A stretch of 64,000 nt of DNA, from assembly GCF_000379445.1 (NCBI RefSeq), contig NZ_KB902273.1, positions 62,001 through 126,000 on the forward strand, in the 5' to 3' direction. Within the stretch, counting starts at the first letter, position 1. The number at the start of each line of letters is the position of its first letter. The position numbers and the translations under genes are program-made. The DNA comes from Fangia hongkongensis FSC776 = DSM 21703. Lineage in GTDB: Bacteria; Pseudomonadota; Gammaproteobacteria; Francisellales; Francisellaceae. Shown in pieces: positions 10,527-20,015 of the stretch. Under the pieces are notes generated by a model. It was given only the letters and a program-made list of their open reading frames with translations. It searched no databases and was not told the DNA's origin.

Positions 10527-12251
10527 TTATAGCGCTGTGGCTAACATTAAATGATCTAGGATTGGACCAATTGCCAGCGCTGGAAATATTGTCAGCCCGC
10601 CAACAATTAAAATGGTAAATATCACAAGTGCACCAAACACAACGCTCGTGGTCGCTAAAGAAGTATAACTTGAACCCTCTGAGGCACGTTTTTTCATTAC
10701 CAGTGAGCCAGATAACATAATCACGGCAAAAATGGTAACAAAACGCCCCAAGAGCATAGCAATGCCTAAGGTTACATTTAAAAATGGTGTATTGGCATTT
10801 AGCCCTGCAAATGCACTGCCATTATTATTCGCTGCGGAAATATAGGCATATAAAATTTCACTGAAACCATGAGCGCCTGAATTAGTAAGTGATGCTTTTA
10901 TATCAGGGTAAACAAAGGCGATTGCAGAGAACATCAACACACAACAAGGTGAAATCAATAATGTCAACATAACCCATTTCATTTCAGTGCCTTGAATACG
11001 TTTACCTAAAAAACTTGGAATGCGCCCAATCATTAATGAAGCAATAAACACACTTAGCATCATAAACATTAAAAAGCCATATAATCCAGCCCCAATACCG
11101 CCAAAAATCACCTCACCCAGCGCCATATTAATCATAGCCATCATACCGCCAATTGGAGTGTAACTATCAATAACGCTGTTTACGCCACCATCAGAGGCTG
11201 CGGTAGACACTGTGTTATAAAGGGTCGAATGAAAAATACCAAATCGAACCTCTTTGCCTTCCATATTTGCCAAATGATGTGTTTGACCATACATATCAGT
11301 CAAAGTATGTGCACCATAAAAATTTGGCCCATGAAGTTCTGCCATCGTCATGATGCTAAGAGACACAATAAATAGCACCAGCATAACAACAAAGATAAAC
11401 CAGCCTTGTTTGGCATTATTGACATATTTACCAAATGTATATGTTAGTGCCACTGGAATCGCAAAAATGCTGATCACTTGCAAGAAGTTTGTTAAAATCG
11501 TTGGGTTCTCATATGGATGCGCTGAGTTTGCATTAAAAAAACCACCACCATTTGTGCCTAGCGATTTAATTGCCTCTTGTGAGGCAATAGGACCTTGCGG
11601 AATAATCTGCTCTGTTCCGGCTAAAGTATGAATGTGAAAATATGCCAAAATATTTTGTGGCACCCCTTGGAAAATATAAATAAGCGCAATAACAATACAA
11701 AATGGCAACAACAGCCAAAATATTGCCTTTGAAATATCATACCAAAAATTACCAATTGTCTTTTCATGATAACGACTAATTCCACGAATAAGGGCAATAA
11801 CAACAGCAATGCCAACTGCGGCAGAGACAAAGTTTTGCACAGCAAGTGCTGCCATTTGTGCAAAGTAACTTACCCCTGTTTCACCTGCATAACTTTGCCA
11901 ATTGGTATTGGTTACAAAGCTTGCTGCCGTATTAAAGGCTTGATCCCATGACATATTTGCAATTCCAGCAGGATTAAGTGGTAAAACACCTTGAAAAATC
12001 AATATCAAATAGACAAAGGCAAAAGATGCTAAGGAAAATAACAAAAGCGCCGATAGATACGCCTTTGGTGTTTGTTCTTTTGTTAGATTAACGTGCAAAG
12101 ATTTTGCAAACAAATACTCTAATGGCTTGGCAAAATAATCAAGCCATGTTTTCTCATTATGATACACCTTATAAATGTAGGCACCTAAAGGCTTTCTAAT
12201 CACTAATAGCACTAAAATAAACAGTGCAAATAAAATAAAGTTACTATACAT
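10527..12251 (-). CDS. kdpA: KdpA potassium channel-like subunit
   Basis: 574 residues with ten or so membrane segments and the four degenerate selectivity-filter regions of the superfamily of K+ transporters ([50 protein letters not shown]). Forms the potassium-binding pore of the Kdp complex. TAGGAG lies before the ATG and overlaps the kdpF stop, tying it to kdpF. Normal length. Confidence 0.97.
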   Translation of the reverse strand: MYSNFILFALFILVLLVIRKPLGAYIYKVYHNEKTWLDYFAKPLEYLFAKSLHVNLTKEQTPKAYLSALLLFSLASFAFVYLILIFQGVLPLNPAGIANMSWDQAFNTAASFVTNTNWQSYAGETGVSYFAQMAALAVQNFVSAAVGIAVVIALIRGISRYHEKTIGNFWYDISKAIFWLLLPFCIVIALIYIFQGVPQNILAYFHIHTLAGTEQIIPQGPIASQEAIKSLGTNGGGFFNANSAHPYENPTILTNFLQVISIFAIPVALTYTFGKYVNNAKQGWFIFVVMLVLFIVSLSIMTMAELHGPNFYGAHTLTDMYGQTHHLANMEGKEVRFGIFHSTLYNTVSTAASDGGVNSVIDSYTPIGGMMAMINMALGEVIFGGIGAGLYGFLMFMMLSVFIASLMIGRIPSFLGKRIQGTEMKWVMLTLLISPCCVLMFSAIAFVYPDIKASLTNSGAHGFSEILYAYISAANNNGSAFAGLNANTPFLNVTLGIAMLLGRFVTIFAVIMLSGSLVMKKRASEGSSYTSLATTSVVFGALVIFTILIVGGLTIFPALAIGPILDHLMLATAL

Positions 12252-12260
12252 AATGTGCTC

Positions 12261-12341
12261 CTAAAACTTCTCAGGAAACACAAGCACAATAATCATATAA
12301 ACAGCTAAAAAAGCCATTACAATACCAGAGAAAATCGTCAT
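12261..12341 (-). CDS. kdpF: KdpF, 26-residue Kdp accessory peptide
   Basis: A tiny frame directly before kdpA encodes MTIFSGIVMAFLAVYMIIVL and then VFPEKF, a single membrane helix ending in a short polar tail as in E. coli KdpF (29 residues). GGGAG lies just upstream of the ATG at 12341. The stop abuts the kdpA ribosome site. KdpF stabilises the KdpABC complex in E. coli. Size, hydrophobicity, ending and position together make the call good. Confidence 0.85.
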   Translation of the reverse strand: MTIFSGIVMAFLAVYMIIVLVFPEKF

Positions 12342-12628
12342 TTATACACTCCCAATTTTGATTATCACACTGTGAATATGTTTATTTTTTAATACAGTGT
12401 TAACAAGTGAGATATTGTATTGGGTAAGCGTATAAAAATTCGATATGGTTTTTCAGGTAAAAAATAAAAATTTTATAAAATTATGAAGAGCTCCCCCTAT
12501 TTGCAAGCGTCTTTATACCAGCAAATAGTCATTTTTATTTTCAAGGCGCGCTTATCCGGAATATCCACTACTGCAACACCACGCTTTATGTTATATTATG
12601 GGCAACTTAAATAGCTTTAAATACCAAC
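12342..12628. promoter_or_regulatory. Divergent control region between kdpF and yfgM
   Basis: 287 bp without a gene between two divergently transcribed operons. It is AT-rich near kdp, with a 7-bp inverted repeat ACACTGT (12367-12373) / ACAGTGT (12394-12400) 26-60 bp upstream of kdpF, a reasonable place for an activator site such as KdpE. Toward yfgM there is a TATATTAT stretch at about 12591 that could serve as a -10. A somewhat GC-richer patch (GGCGCGCTTATCCGG) lies near 12545. Assignment of any site is inference. Confidence 0.35.
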
Positions 12629-13309
12629 ATGTCTGATAAGATTGACAACGAAGAGTTTGATAGATTCAAACGATTGTGGAAAAAACACGGCGCAAAAGTG
12701 CTCGGCATTGTATGTATTATCTTTATCGCCATTATTGCACTACAGTATTGGAATAAGCGTACACTTGAGAACAACCTTGAAGCGGCTAATCTCTATCAAA
12801 ATCTCGCTGTTGTGATAGAAAGCTCACCAAATAATACCTCAGCGATTACTGCACAAGCAAATAACATCATTAACCTTTATCCTGAAAGTATTTACAGTGA
12901 TTTTGCACGCTTTATTTTAGCAAAAAACATGATATCTGATAATAAACTTTCTCAGGCTGAGACAGTACTTGCTAAGATTATTACAGATAGCAAAAACAAG
13001 AGCTTGGCAGCAATTGCATCGGTGCGTTTAGCAAGAATTCAAATTTCACAAAACAATCCTACAGCTGCCGTTGTGACCCTTAATAATATCAAACTCGCTG
13101 GTTTTGAGCTATCCAAAGAGATGATTTTGGGTAATGCTTATTTTGCCTTAAAACAATATGCTGATGCAAAAGTAGCTTGGGAAAAAGCGCTAAAACATGC
13201 TGATAAACCAGAGCTAAAAAACATCAATACCTTATTAAAAATGAAACTTGATTCTTTAAATGTATATTTAGCTAATCATAGTGATAAACAGCATTCACAG
13301 GAAAAATAA
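12629..13309 (+). CDS. yfgM: YfgM-like ancillary SecYEG translocon subunit
   Basis: 226 residues. A cytoplasmic charged start (MSDKIDNEEFDRFKRLWKKH) is followed by one membrane helix (about 23-40) and a TPR-like periplasmic domain of paired helices (about 50-210; LAKIITDS, AAIASVRLARIQ, GNAYFALKQYADA). YfgM binds SecYEG and the chaperone PpiD and takes part in periplasmic folding. The last base of its TAA is the A of the bamB ATG, the usual yfgM-bamB pairing of gammaproteobacteria. Confidence 0.88.
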   Translation: MSDKIDNEEFDRFKRLWKKHGAKVLGIVCIIFIAIIALQYWNKRTLENNLEAANLYQNLAVVIESSPNNTSAITAQANNIINLYPESIYSDFARFILAKNMISDNKLSQAETVLAKIITDSKNKSLAAIASVRLARIQISQNNPTAAVVTLNNIKLAGFELSKEMILGNAYFALKQYADAKVAWEKALKHADKPELKNINTLLKMKLDSLNVYLANHSDKQHSQEK

Positions 13310-14454
13310 TGAAAAAATTTCTCTTTGGTTTTATTTTACCGATTACAGTCACTTTGCTGATTGCTGGCTGTGGGAACAAAAGTAATGCTATTCCGCCAAA
13401 GCCACTTGTTGATTTCACCCCGACTGTCCATGCTGAGTACATTTGGGATAGAAATATTGGTAGCGGAACCGATGGAACACTTGATGTCAAACTTGCGCCA
13501 AATGTTGATGGCAATGTTATTTATACCTCAAGCTATGATGGTTATATCAGTGCAGTCAATGCACAAACAGGTGAAAATATCTGGTATACCAATACACACC
13601 TTAAACTGACTTCATCTCCTGCCATCAGTGGTGATTTTATCGTTGCCGGTTCCTTACATGCGAAATTGATTGCCTTAAATAAAGACAATGGAAAAGTACT
13701 ATGGACAACCGATATTCCAAGTAGCCTCTTTGCCAAGCCAACCATAGCTGATAACACGATCTATTTACAAACCCATGATGGCAGTATTAGTGCTTATGAT
13801 CTTAAAACTGGCAAACAAAAATGGAACGAATCAACATCAACACCTGATTTAATGCTTGTTGGTAACAGCTCCCCTGTTGTATTTAAAGGACTTGTGCTTG
13901 CTGGCACTTCCTCTGGCAGCCTATGGGGCTTTAATCAAGACACTGGTGCAAAACAATGGGATAACCCAATTGCATTGCCACAAAGTGGCTCACAAGCACA
14001 ACAAATGGTGGATATTAATGCCACACCACTGATATCAGGAGCTTCCTTATATATAGCCACTTTCCAAGGAAACTTAATGAGTTTTGACACGCAAATGGGC
14101 GTGGTTAACTGGCAGAAAAAAGCCTCAGTATTTAACAACTTTGCTATTGATAACAAAGCATTATTTGTTACAGATGCCAGTGGAGATGTCACGGCTTATG
14201 CACTTAAAACTGGTGATATTTTATGGAAAAAAGACATCCTTGAAGGCAGAAAGACTTCTGCACCTTTGTATTATCAAGGAAAAGTATTTGTCGGTGACTA
14301 TGAGGGCTATGTACATATCTTTGATGCAAGTACGGGTAAATATTTAGGTCGCGTTGATATTGGCGGTGATGGCATTCGTGCACAGCCTGCTATTAGCGAT
14401 GGGAATATTATCGTACAAACAAACGATGGAACATTAGCGGCGATTAAACTATAG
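13309..14454 (+). CDS. bamB: Outer membrane assembly lipoprotein BamB
   Basis: 381 residues. The lipoprotein signal ends in LLIAGC (Cys21), followed by an eight-bladed PQQ-type beta-propeller with repeated units of the form GxLxAxDxxTGxxxW (SAVNAQTGENIW, IALNKDNGKVLW, SAYDLKTGKQKW, YALKTGDILW). BamB is the propeller subunit of the BAM complex that inserts beta-barrel proteins. It is coupled to yfgM by TAATG. The der GTPase gene that often follows is missing; an MFS gene comes next. Confidence 0.95.
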   Translation: MKKFLFGFILPITVTLLIAGCGNKSNAIPPKPLVDFTPTVHAEYIWDRNIGSGTDGTLDVKLAPNVDGNVIYTSSYDGYISAVNAQTGENIWYTNTHLKLTSSPAISGDFIVAGSLHAKLIALNKDNGKVLWTTDIPSSLFAKPTIADNTIYLQTHDGSISAYDLKTGKQKWNESTSTPDLMLVGNSSPVVFKGLVLAGTSSGSLWGFNQDTGAKQWDNPIALPQSGSQAQQMVDINATPLISGASLYIATFQGNLMSFDTQMGVVNWQKKASVFNNFAIDNKALFVTDASGDVTAYALKTGDILWKKDILEGRKTSAPLYYQGKVFVGDYEGYVHIFDASTGKYLGRVDIGGDGIRAQPAISDGNIIVQTNDGTLAAIKL

Positions 14455-14463
14455 AATACTTTG

Positions 14464-15663
14464 ATGTCAAATAAGCTTAAAGCAATTGCTACTCCCTCTT
14501 TATTTATCTTGGTGCTGATGATATCAGTCGGACCCTTTGGTGATACGATTTATGCGCCTTCCCTACCCAGTATTGCCAAGGCATTTAATACTGCTTATCA
14601 CAATGTTCAACTGACGATTACCTTTTATCTATTTGGCTATGCCGTCAGTCAAATTCTCTATGGTCCTTTTTCAGATCGCTATGGCCGAAAACCTATTATG
14701 GTAATCGGTGCAGTTGCCTTTTTATTAGGCTCTATTATTTGTTTAATTAGCACAGATATTACGATACTTATTGCTGGGCGTTTTATTCAAGGCTTTGGCG
14801 CCTGTGCAGGTGCTGTTATCTCAAGTGCTGCTGTGCGTGATGCCTTCTCTCATAAAGAGCAAGGAAAAGTCTTTGCAAAGATGAACACCGCCTTTGCAAT
14901 TGCACCAGGAGTTGGTGCGATTGTTGGTACATTTATTACCTGGCAAATGAACTTTAGCATTTTATTTGCTTTGGCAATTATTCTACTGATTGCAGTGATT
15001 ATTTTATTTCCTGAAACCCTAAAGAAAAAAAATAAAGGCGCCACACGTCCTAGAAAGCTGATCAGTAACTATTTCTCACTCTTTAGAACACAAGGATATT
15101 TTGTCTATCTTTGTATTTTAGGCTTAAGCATAGGAATGGTGTATAGTTGCCTAGTTGAAGCACCGGCGCTTGTTATTGATACTTTGCATTTATCCAAACC
15201 TTGGTTTATTGTCATCGCTGCTGGCATCGTATTGGCATTTATGGTTGGCTCGCTTATCTGCACAATGTTATGCCATCGCTTAAAGCAAAACTCCATTTTA
15301 CTGGTTGGCATGGTCATTAGTTTAATTGGTAGTCTACTGCTGCTTATTTTTATGTCATTAGAGATTGTAAATTTAATTAGCCTACTTATCCCTGTCGTGA
15401 TAGTTTTTACTGGTATTGCGTTTGTAATTCCCATTGCGACCGCACAAGCACTTGCCCCCTTTGAAATGACAGCAGGATCGGCCTCTGCCATGATGGGATT
15501 TTTTCAAATGGGAATGGCCTCAGCGATTACAGCCATTGTAACAGCATTACCTCTTAGAGACACCATGACTCTTCCTGTTAGCTTCAGCTTACTGTCATTG
15601 GTGAGTATTATTATTTTAGCAAGCTATGTCATTAAACATAAAAGAAAATCGCCTGCAATTTAG
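14464..15663 (+). CDS. Bcr/CflA-family MFS drug efflux transporter
   Basis: 399 residues with twelve predicted membrane helices. MFS motif A is present between helices 2 and 3 (GPFSDRYGRKPIM), with the motif-C-like region AIAPGVGAIVGTFITW in helix 5. The Bcr/CflA start signature DTIYAPSLPSIAKAF is clear. Likely a proton-driven exporter of drugs or small peptides; the substrate is unknown. A TTG three bases upstream extends the frame by one codon, but the ATG at 14464 is preferred. It starts only 9 bp after bamB without a strong ribosome site, so it is probably read through from bamB. Confidence 0.9.
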   Translation: MSNKLKAIATPSLFILVLMISVGPFGDTIYAPSLPSIAKAFNTAYHNVQLTITFYLFGYAVSQILYGPFSDRYGRKPIMVIGAVAFLLGSIICLISTDITILIAGRFIQGFGACAGAVISSAAVRDAFSHKEQGKVFAKMNTAFAIAPGVGAIVGTFITWQMNFSILFALAIILLIAVIILFPETLKKKNKGATRPRKLISNYFSLFRTQGYFVYLCILGLSIGMVYSCLVEAPALVIDTLHLSKPWFIVIAAGIVLAFMVGSLICTMLCHRLKQNSILLVGMVISLIGSLLLLIFMSLEIVNLISLLIPVVIVFTGIAFVIPIATAQALAPFEMTAGSASAMMGFFQMGMASAITAIVTALPLRDTMTLPVSFSLLSLVSIIILASYVIKHKRKSPAI

Positions 15664-15733
15664 TGCTTTAATTCAAAAGAATTAAATCAAAAAAAACCTA
15701 TTACTAAATGACTTTTTATCACTAAATAAGCAA

Positions 15734-16843
15734 TTAAAGACGAATAGGACTGACAACATATTGACTTTTTGTTGTGTCATCCTTAATCAACAAACTCATC
15801 GCTGGCGTATCAAAGTATAGATCAACCTTCTCTGAATCCAATACACTCATGCTATCAAGAAGATACCCTACATTAAAACCAATTTCCATTGCTTGATCGT
15901 TATACTGCACTTCAATTTGGTCTTGTGCTTCTTCGTGCTCAGGATTGTTAGCTGAAAAAACAAGCTTATTATGATCCAAATTCAATCTAACTCCGCGGTA
16001 TTTTTCATTTGATAAAATTGAAGTTCGCATAAGGGCTAGTTTCATTTCCAAACGATTTGCAATTAGAACACGATTGTTATTTTGTGGTATAACACGCGTA
16101 TAATCAGGGTAGCGCCCATCGATTAATTTGGAGGTAAATTGATAGTTTGGTAATACCAATTTGAAGTAATTTTTACCAATTTGGATTTCAGCTTCTACAT
16201 CCTCTTGGGCTGAAATGATTTTCTGCAGCTCAGAGATCGCTTTTCTTGGCACAATCATTTGAACTGAGTCTAAATAAGTATCCTCTATTGTTAGCTCAGA
16301 GCTTGCCATTCTGTGGCCATCTGTTGCAATGGCTCTGAATGTTTCACCTTGCACTTCCCATAGCATGCCATTTAGAAAATATCTCACATCATTATTTGCC
16401 ATGGCAAATTGTACACGCTTAATCACCTGAGTTAAGGATAATAACGGCACTTTAAACATTGATTTCGCGCTATCTTCCTTCATAGCAGGAAAGGCACTAG
16501 GTGTTTGTGTTGCTAAACTAAATTTGCTTAAATTCGAACGAACAAGCGCCCTTGTCTCACTCTCTTGAGAAATTTCAATTACTGCGCCATCAGGCATATT
16601 TCTAATAATATCCATCAACTTTCTTGCAGGCAGTGTAATTTTTCCCCCTTCAGAGGCAGCATTTAGCTCAACTTTTGCCACAATTTCGGTATCTAGATCT
16701 GATGCTTTGATCACAAGCGCATTATCAACTATTTCAAATAAGATAAAGCTTAAAATCGGCATTGTGTGCTTCTTATCAGCAATCGCCACAGCTGAGTGTA
16801 AAGGCTTTAGGATGTTTTCTTTAGAAAAAGTACACTTAAACAT
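15734..16843 (-). CDS. dnaN: DNA polymerase III beta sliding clamp
   Basis: 369 residues with three repeated clamp domains (start MFKCTFSKENILKPLHSAV, middle FLNGMLWEVQGETFRAIATD, end YVVSPIRL). Dimerises into the ring that tethers Pol III to DNA. It is 27 bp downstream of dnaA. The usual recF and gyrB do not follow; a convergent MFS gene does. Length and motifs are normal. Confidence 0.97.
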   Translation of the reverse strand: MFKCTFSKENILKPLHSAVAIADKKHTMPILSFILFEIVDNALVIKASDLDTEIVAKVELNAASEGGKITLPARKLMDIIRNMPDGAVIEISQESETRALVRSNLSKFSLATQTPSAFPAMKEDSAKSMFKVPLLSLTQVIKRVQFAMANNDVRYFLNGMLWEVQGETFRAIATDGHRMASSELTIEDTYLDSVQMIVPRKAISELQKIISAQEDVEAEIQIGKNYFKLVLPNYQFTSKLIDGRYPDYTRVIPQNNNRVLIANRLEMKLALMRTSILSNEKYRGVRLNLDHNKLVFSANNPEHEEAQDQIEVQYNDQAMEIGFNVGYLLDSMSVLDSEKVDLYFDTPAMSLLIKDDTTKSQYVVSPIRL

Positions 16844-16870
16844 TTTTATTTTCTCTTAACTTTCTTAAAT

Positions 16871-18406
16871 TTAGTGTGCAAGCTTGCGCGATAAGGTCTG
16901 ATAATCATCCTTAAGATCAACATTACTAGCAACTAACTTCTTAATTGTTCTCACAGCATGTAGCACTGTAGTATGATCTCTACCACCAAAAAATCCACCA
17001 ATTTCAGGCAATGAGTGATTGGTAAACTCTTTTGCCAACGCCATGGCAACTTGTCTTGGTCTTGCAACATCGCGGCTTTTTTGTTTTGATAATAAATCTG
17101 TAATTTTTATTTTATAATAATCAGCAACAACTCGCTGAATATTATCTATTTTCACAATTTTTTCTTGTATTGAAATCACATCTTTCAAACACTCATAAGC
17201 AAGCTTCTCATCGATTGATTTCTTATTAAACTGTGCGTAGTTTAAAACCCGACGAAGCGCACCTTCCAACTCTCTGACATTTGAACGAATATGTTTTGCC
17301 ATAAAAAGCGCCACATTTTGATCGATTGGCCTGCCAAATTGTGTTGATTTATGTAATAAAATAGCGCTTCTTGTTTCTAAATCAGGAATATCTATTGTAA
17401 CAGTTAAACCATAGCCAAAACGTGATACCAAGCGTTCCTCTAATTTAGGAATTTCTTTGGGATATTTATCACAAGATAAAACAACCTGTTTACCATTTTC
17501 AAGTAGCGTGTTAAAGGTATGGAAAAACTCCTCTTGTGAGCCTGACTTTCCTGCTATAAATTGAATATCATCAACCAAAAGAACATCAACAGAGCGATAA
17601 AAATTTTGAAATTCATCACCTGAATGCAATCTTACTGCATCAACATAATCTTTAACAAATCGCTCAGAGGTAACATAGAGCACCTTTGCATTTGGCGTAT
17701 TATGGAGCACATAATTACCAATAGCATGCATTAAATGTGTTTTCCCTAATCCACTTCCTCCGTAGATAAAAAGCGGATTATACGCCAACCCTGGATTGAC
17801 AGATACTTGCATAGCCGCAGCTCTTGCAACTTCATTGGCTTTTCCAACTACAAAATTATCAAAACTATACTCTTTCTTTAAAGGAGAGCCAAAATCAACA
17901 TTTTTTCTTCCCTTTGGTAAAGCAAGCGCCTCATCAAAACCATGAAGCTCATTCGACATCCCAATAAGATCCATTTCAACTTCTTGAACATCCTGATAAT
18001 CATTTGAAGATTGTTGCTGTGCTGTGGATACTATTTTATTACGCGATGCGGTTTGTGTGAATAAATCTGTTTGTGGACCAACCGTTGACAATGAAATCGG
18101 TGTTGATTTTGATTCCTTGTTTAAATTATCCACAGATAATTTATCTGTATTAATACTTAACTCATTGGATATGGAAAAATCCACAATTAAATTGTCATTT
18201 TTTTTCACTTTTTTAAGAGTATCCACAATTTTGTGTCTATACTTTGATTTTATCCACCCCAAAAAATATTGATTGGGGGCATAGACTGTGAATAAACTTC
18301 CTTGATCACTAACTTTTAAAGGTGAAATCCAAATACGAAACTCTTGTTCTGAAACGATGCTTCTTAAATGATCTAAACATTGCTGCCAAAAATTCATCTC
18401 TCTCAT
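16871..18406 (-). CDS. dnaA: Chromosomal replication initiator DnaA
   Basis: 511 residues, longer than the E. coli protein (467) because of an extended linker (about 90-165, Ser/Gln/Asn-rich). Domain I starts FWQQCLDHLRSIVSEQEF. The AAA+ domain has Walker A GGSGLGKTHLMHAIGNY, Walker B LLVDDIQFIAGK and sensor RLVSRFGYG. Domain IV ends with a DnaA-box helix-turn-helix and signature GGRDHTTVLHAV. The ATG lies next to the box-rich origin, and the gene probably autoregulates through those boxes. Confidence 0.98.
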   Translation of the reverse strand: MREMNFWQQCLDHLRSIVSEQEFRIWISPLKVSDQGSLFTVYAPNQYFLGWIKSKYRHKIVDTLKKVKKNDNLIVDFSISNELSINTDKLSVDNLNKESKSTPISLSTVGPQTDLFTQTASRNKIVSTAQQQSSNDYQDVQEVEMDLIGMSNELHGFDEALALPKGRKNVDFGSPLKKEYSFDNFVVGKANEVARAAAMQVSVNPGLAYNPLFIYGGSGLGKTHLMHAIGNYVLHNTPNAKVLYVTSERFVKDYVDAVRLHSGDEFQNFYRSVDVLLVDDIQFIAGKSGSQEEFFHTFNTLLENGKQVVLSCDKYPKEIPKLEERLVSRFGYGLTVTIDIPDLETRSAILLHKSTQFGRPIDQNVALFMAKHIRSNVRELEGALRRVLNYAQFNKKSIDEKLAYECLKDVISIQEKIVKIDNIQRVVADYYKIKITDLLSKQKSRDVARPRQVAMALAKEFTNHSLPEIGGFFGGRDHTTVLHAVRTIKKLVASNVDLKDDYQTLSRKLAH

Positions 18407-18489
18407 TTCCCTCTAAAAATCAAGTAGTTACGCGACTTTGCGGACATTTATCACGATTCTCAAGATCAAGTTTAACCATATGCTGACTG

Positions 18490-18950
18490 ATTATATCAGG
18501 GGTTTTTCAACATGCAATGACCCTGATAGTAAATCTGTGGATAACTATGTGTATAACTATGTGGACACTATGTTAATTTAGTTGTTGATAACTTTGTTTA
18601 CAACCTTGTTCACAAGTATGTTAATAAAAATGTGAATAAAAATTTCAATTTATTTTCTCATACTTATCCACAGATATTCCACAAGTTATACACATCTTAA
18701 CTCACAAACTTATACACATCTGAAACCTTTATTTCATAAGTTTTTCTTATTATTTACCCACAGGATAACGCAAACTAATAACAAAAATATCAAGAAAAAA
18801 TAAATTTCTTTATCTTTATAAACTTCACTCCTTTTAAAAGATATGTGTGTATAAAATATAAATTAAACAGGGAAAAATTATTTCTCAAAAAATCCTGTAT
18901 AATTTATCCATAAGATAACGATGAATGATAAAGTAATGTGGATAAAACCT
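18490..18950. other. Replication origin oriC with opposed DnaA-box arrays
   Basis: A non-coding stretch upstream of dnaA with many 9-mers matching or close to TTATCCACA. In the TGTGGATAA orientation: 18536-18544 (perfect), 18548, 18583, 18631, 18846 and 18937-18945 (perfect). In the TTATCCACA orientation: 18664-18672 (perfect), 18686, 18710, 18754 and 18904. The left and central groups point in opposite senses about a very AT-rich middle (18603-18663), and a second AT-rich block (about 18763-18905) is a candidate unwinding element. An 8-bp inverted repeat TATCAGGG/CCCTGATA (18494-18501, 18521-18528) lies between the arrays and dnaA. The dnaA neighbourhood makes the origin call strong; exact limits and unwinding site are inference. 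Confidence 0.88.
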
Positions 18951-19015
18951 GTGTTTGTTAGAGAGATTCAACAAAAGAGCTTTGTTTGGGTAGGATTGTT
19001 CAGAGGGAGTATTGG

Positions 19016-19804
19016 TTATGCTTGAAATGGTTGATGCCAAAATGGAGTATCTTGTAATGGAGTACTTGATTTTGCAAAGTCTCTTTTTGGCATTCGTTTT
19101 GCTTCATAAGCAAGGCGACCTGATATAATGGCCAAAGAAAACGCCTCAGCCATTTTTTGTGGATCATCTGACAAAGCGACCGCGCTATTTAAAATAATCC
19201 CATCTACCCCTATTTCCATCGCTTTAACAGCATCTGATGGGGTGCCAATACCAGCATCAACAATAATGCTTGTATCAGAAAAGCGATTAACCAGTAATGC
19301 CAATGCTTGCGGATTGACGATGCCTTGACCACTTCCAATGTAAGAAGCATAGGGCATAATAACCCTACAACCCAAGGTGATTAGTTTCTTACAGATAATT
19401 AAATCATCGTTGCAATAAGGCAACACTTGAAACCCCTCTTTTAAAAGCGTTTCAGTGGCTTTTAGTAGCTCTAAACTATCAGGCTGTAAAGTATAATCAT
19501 CACCAATCACTTCAAGCTTAATCAAATTTGTATTAAAGATCTCCCTTGCTGCTCTTGCAATCGTAATAGCTTCATCAGCATTACGACAGCCTGCAGTATT
19601 TGGTAGAACTTTAAGTTGATGTGATTTAATAGCATCCCAAAAAAAATTATTCTTCCCAGCATTTAACTCACGCTTTAACGATACCGTAACCATATCAACT
19701 TTTGAAGCTTCTATTGCTTGTAACATAAGCTCCATCGTTGGATAAAGGGCTGTACCTAAAATCATTCGACTTCTAAGTAAACTGCCATAAATATCTATCC
19801 CCAT
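19016..19804 (-). CDS. thiG: Thiazole synthase ThiG
   Basis: 262-residue TIM-barrel enzyme that joins deoxyxylulose phosphate, dehydroglycine and ThiS thiocarboxylate sulfur into the thiazole phosphate of thiamine. Motifs seen: SRMILGTALYP, the catalytic-lysine strand NLIKLEVIGDD, VLPYCNDD, PYASYIGSGQG and IIVDAGIGTPSDA. It lies 7 bp after thiS and is last in the operon, with its stop facing oriC. Normal length. Confidence 0.96.
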   Translation of the reverse strand: MGIDIYGSLLRSRMILGTALYPTMELMLQAIEASKVDMVTVSLKRELNAGKNNFFWDAIKSHQLKVLPNTAGCRNADEAITIARAAREIFNTNLIKLEVIGDDYTLQPDSLELLKATETLLKEGFQVLPYCNDDLIICKKLITLGCRVIMPYASYIGSGQGIVNPQALALLVNRFSDTSIIVDAGIGTPSDAVKAMEIGVDGIILNSAVALSDDPQKMAEAFSLAIISGRLAYEAKRMPKRDFAKSSTPLQDTPFWHQPFQA

Positions 19805-19811
19805 TTGAATA

Positions 19812-20015
19812 TTAACCTCCTTGCATTGGTGTTAAAATTTCAATAATATCCCCTTCTTTTAATTGATATTCATGATATTTATGCTTAGAGATAATATCTT
19901 GGTTAACAGCAATTGCGGCATAACCAAGCTGAATATTTAAGTTATCAAGATATTGTGTGATGGTGGTATTGTCATCTAAATTGGTCTTTTCACCATTAAT
20001 GGTCACTTCGATCAT
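19812..20015 (-). CDS. thiS: Sulfur carrier protein ThiS
   Basis: 67-residue ubiquitin-fold protein ending in the required Gly-Gly (ILTPMQGG), which is adenylated and thiocarboxylated to carry sulfur to ThiG. Its start overlaps the thiO stop by 4 bp. The activating enzyme ThiF is not in the window and must be elsewhere or replaced by a related E1-like enzyme. Confidence 0.93.
   Translation of the reverse strand: MIEVTINGEKTNLDDNTTITQYLDNLNIQLGYAAIAVNQDIISKHKYHEYQLKEGDIIEILTPMQGG

Noticed and set aside
15668-15700. Hairpin TTTAATTC-AAAA-GAATTAAA between the MFS gene and dnaN
   Set aside because: Very AT-rich and followed by A-run rather than T-run in either useful orientation; not convincing as a terminator.
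18950-19015. Possible terminator after thiG
   Set aside because: The CAAACAAAG / CTTTTGTTG pairing has mismatches and no T-run.
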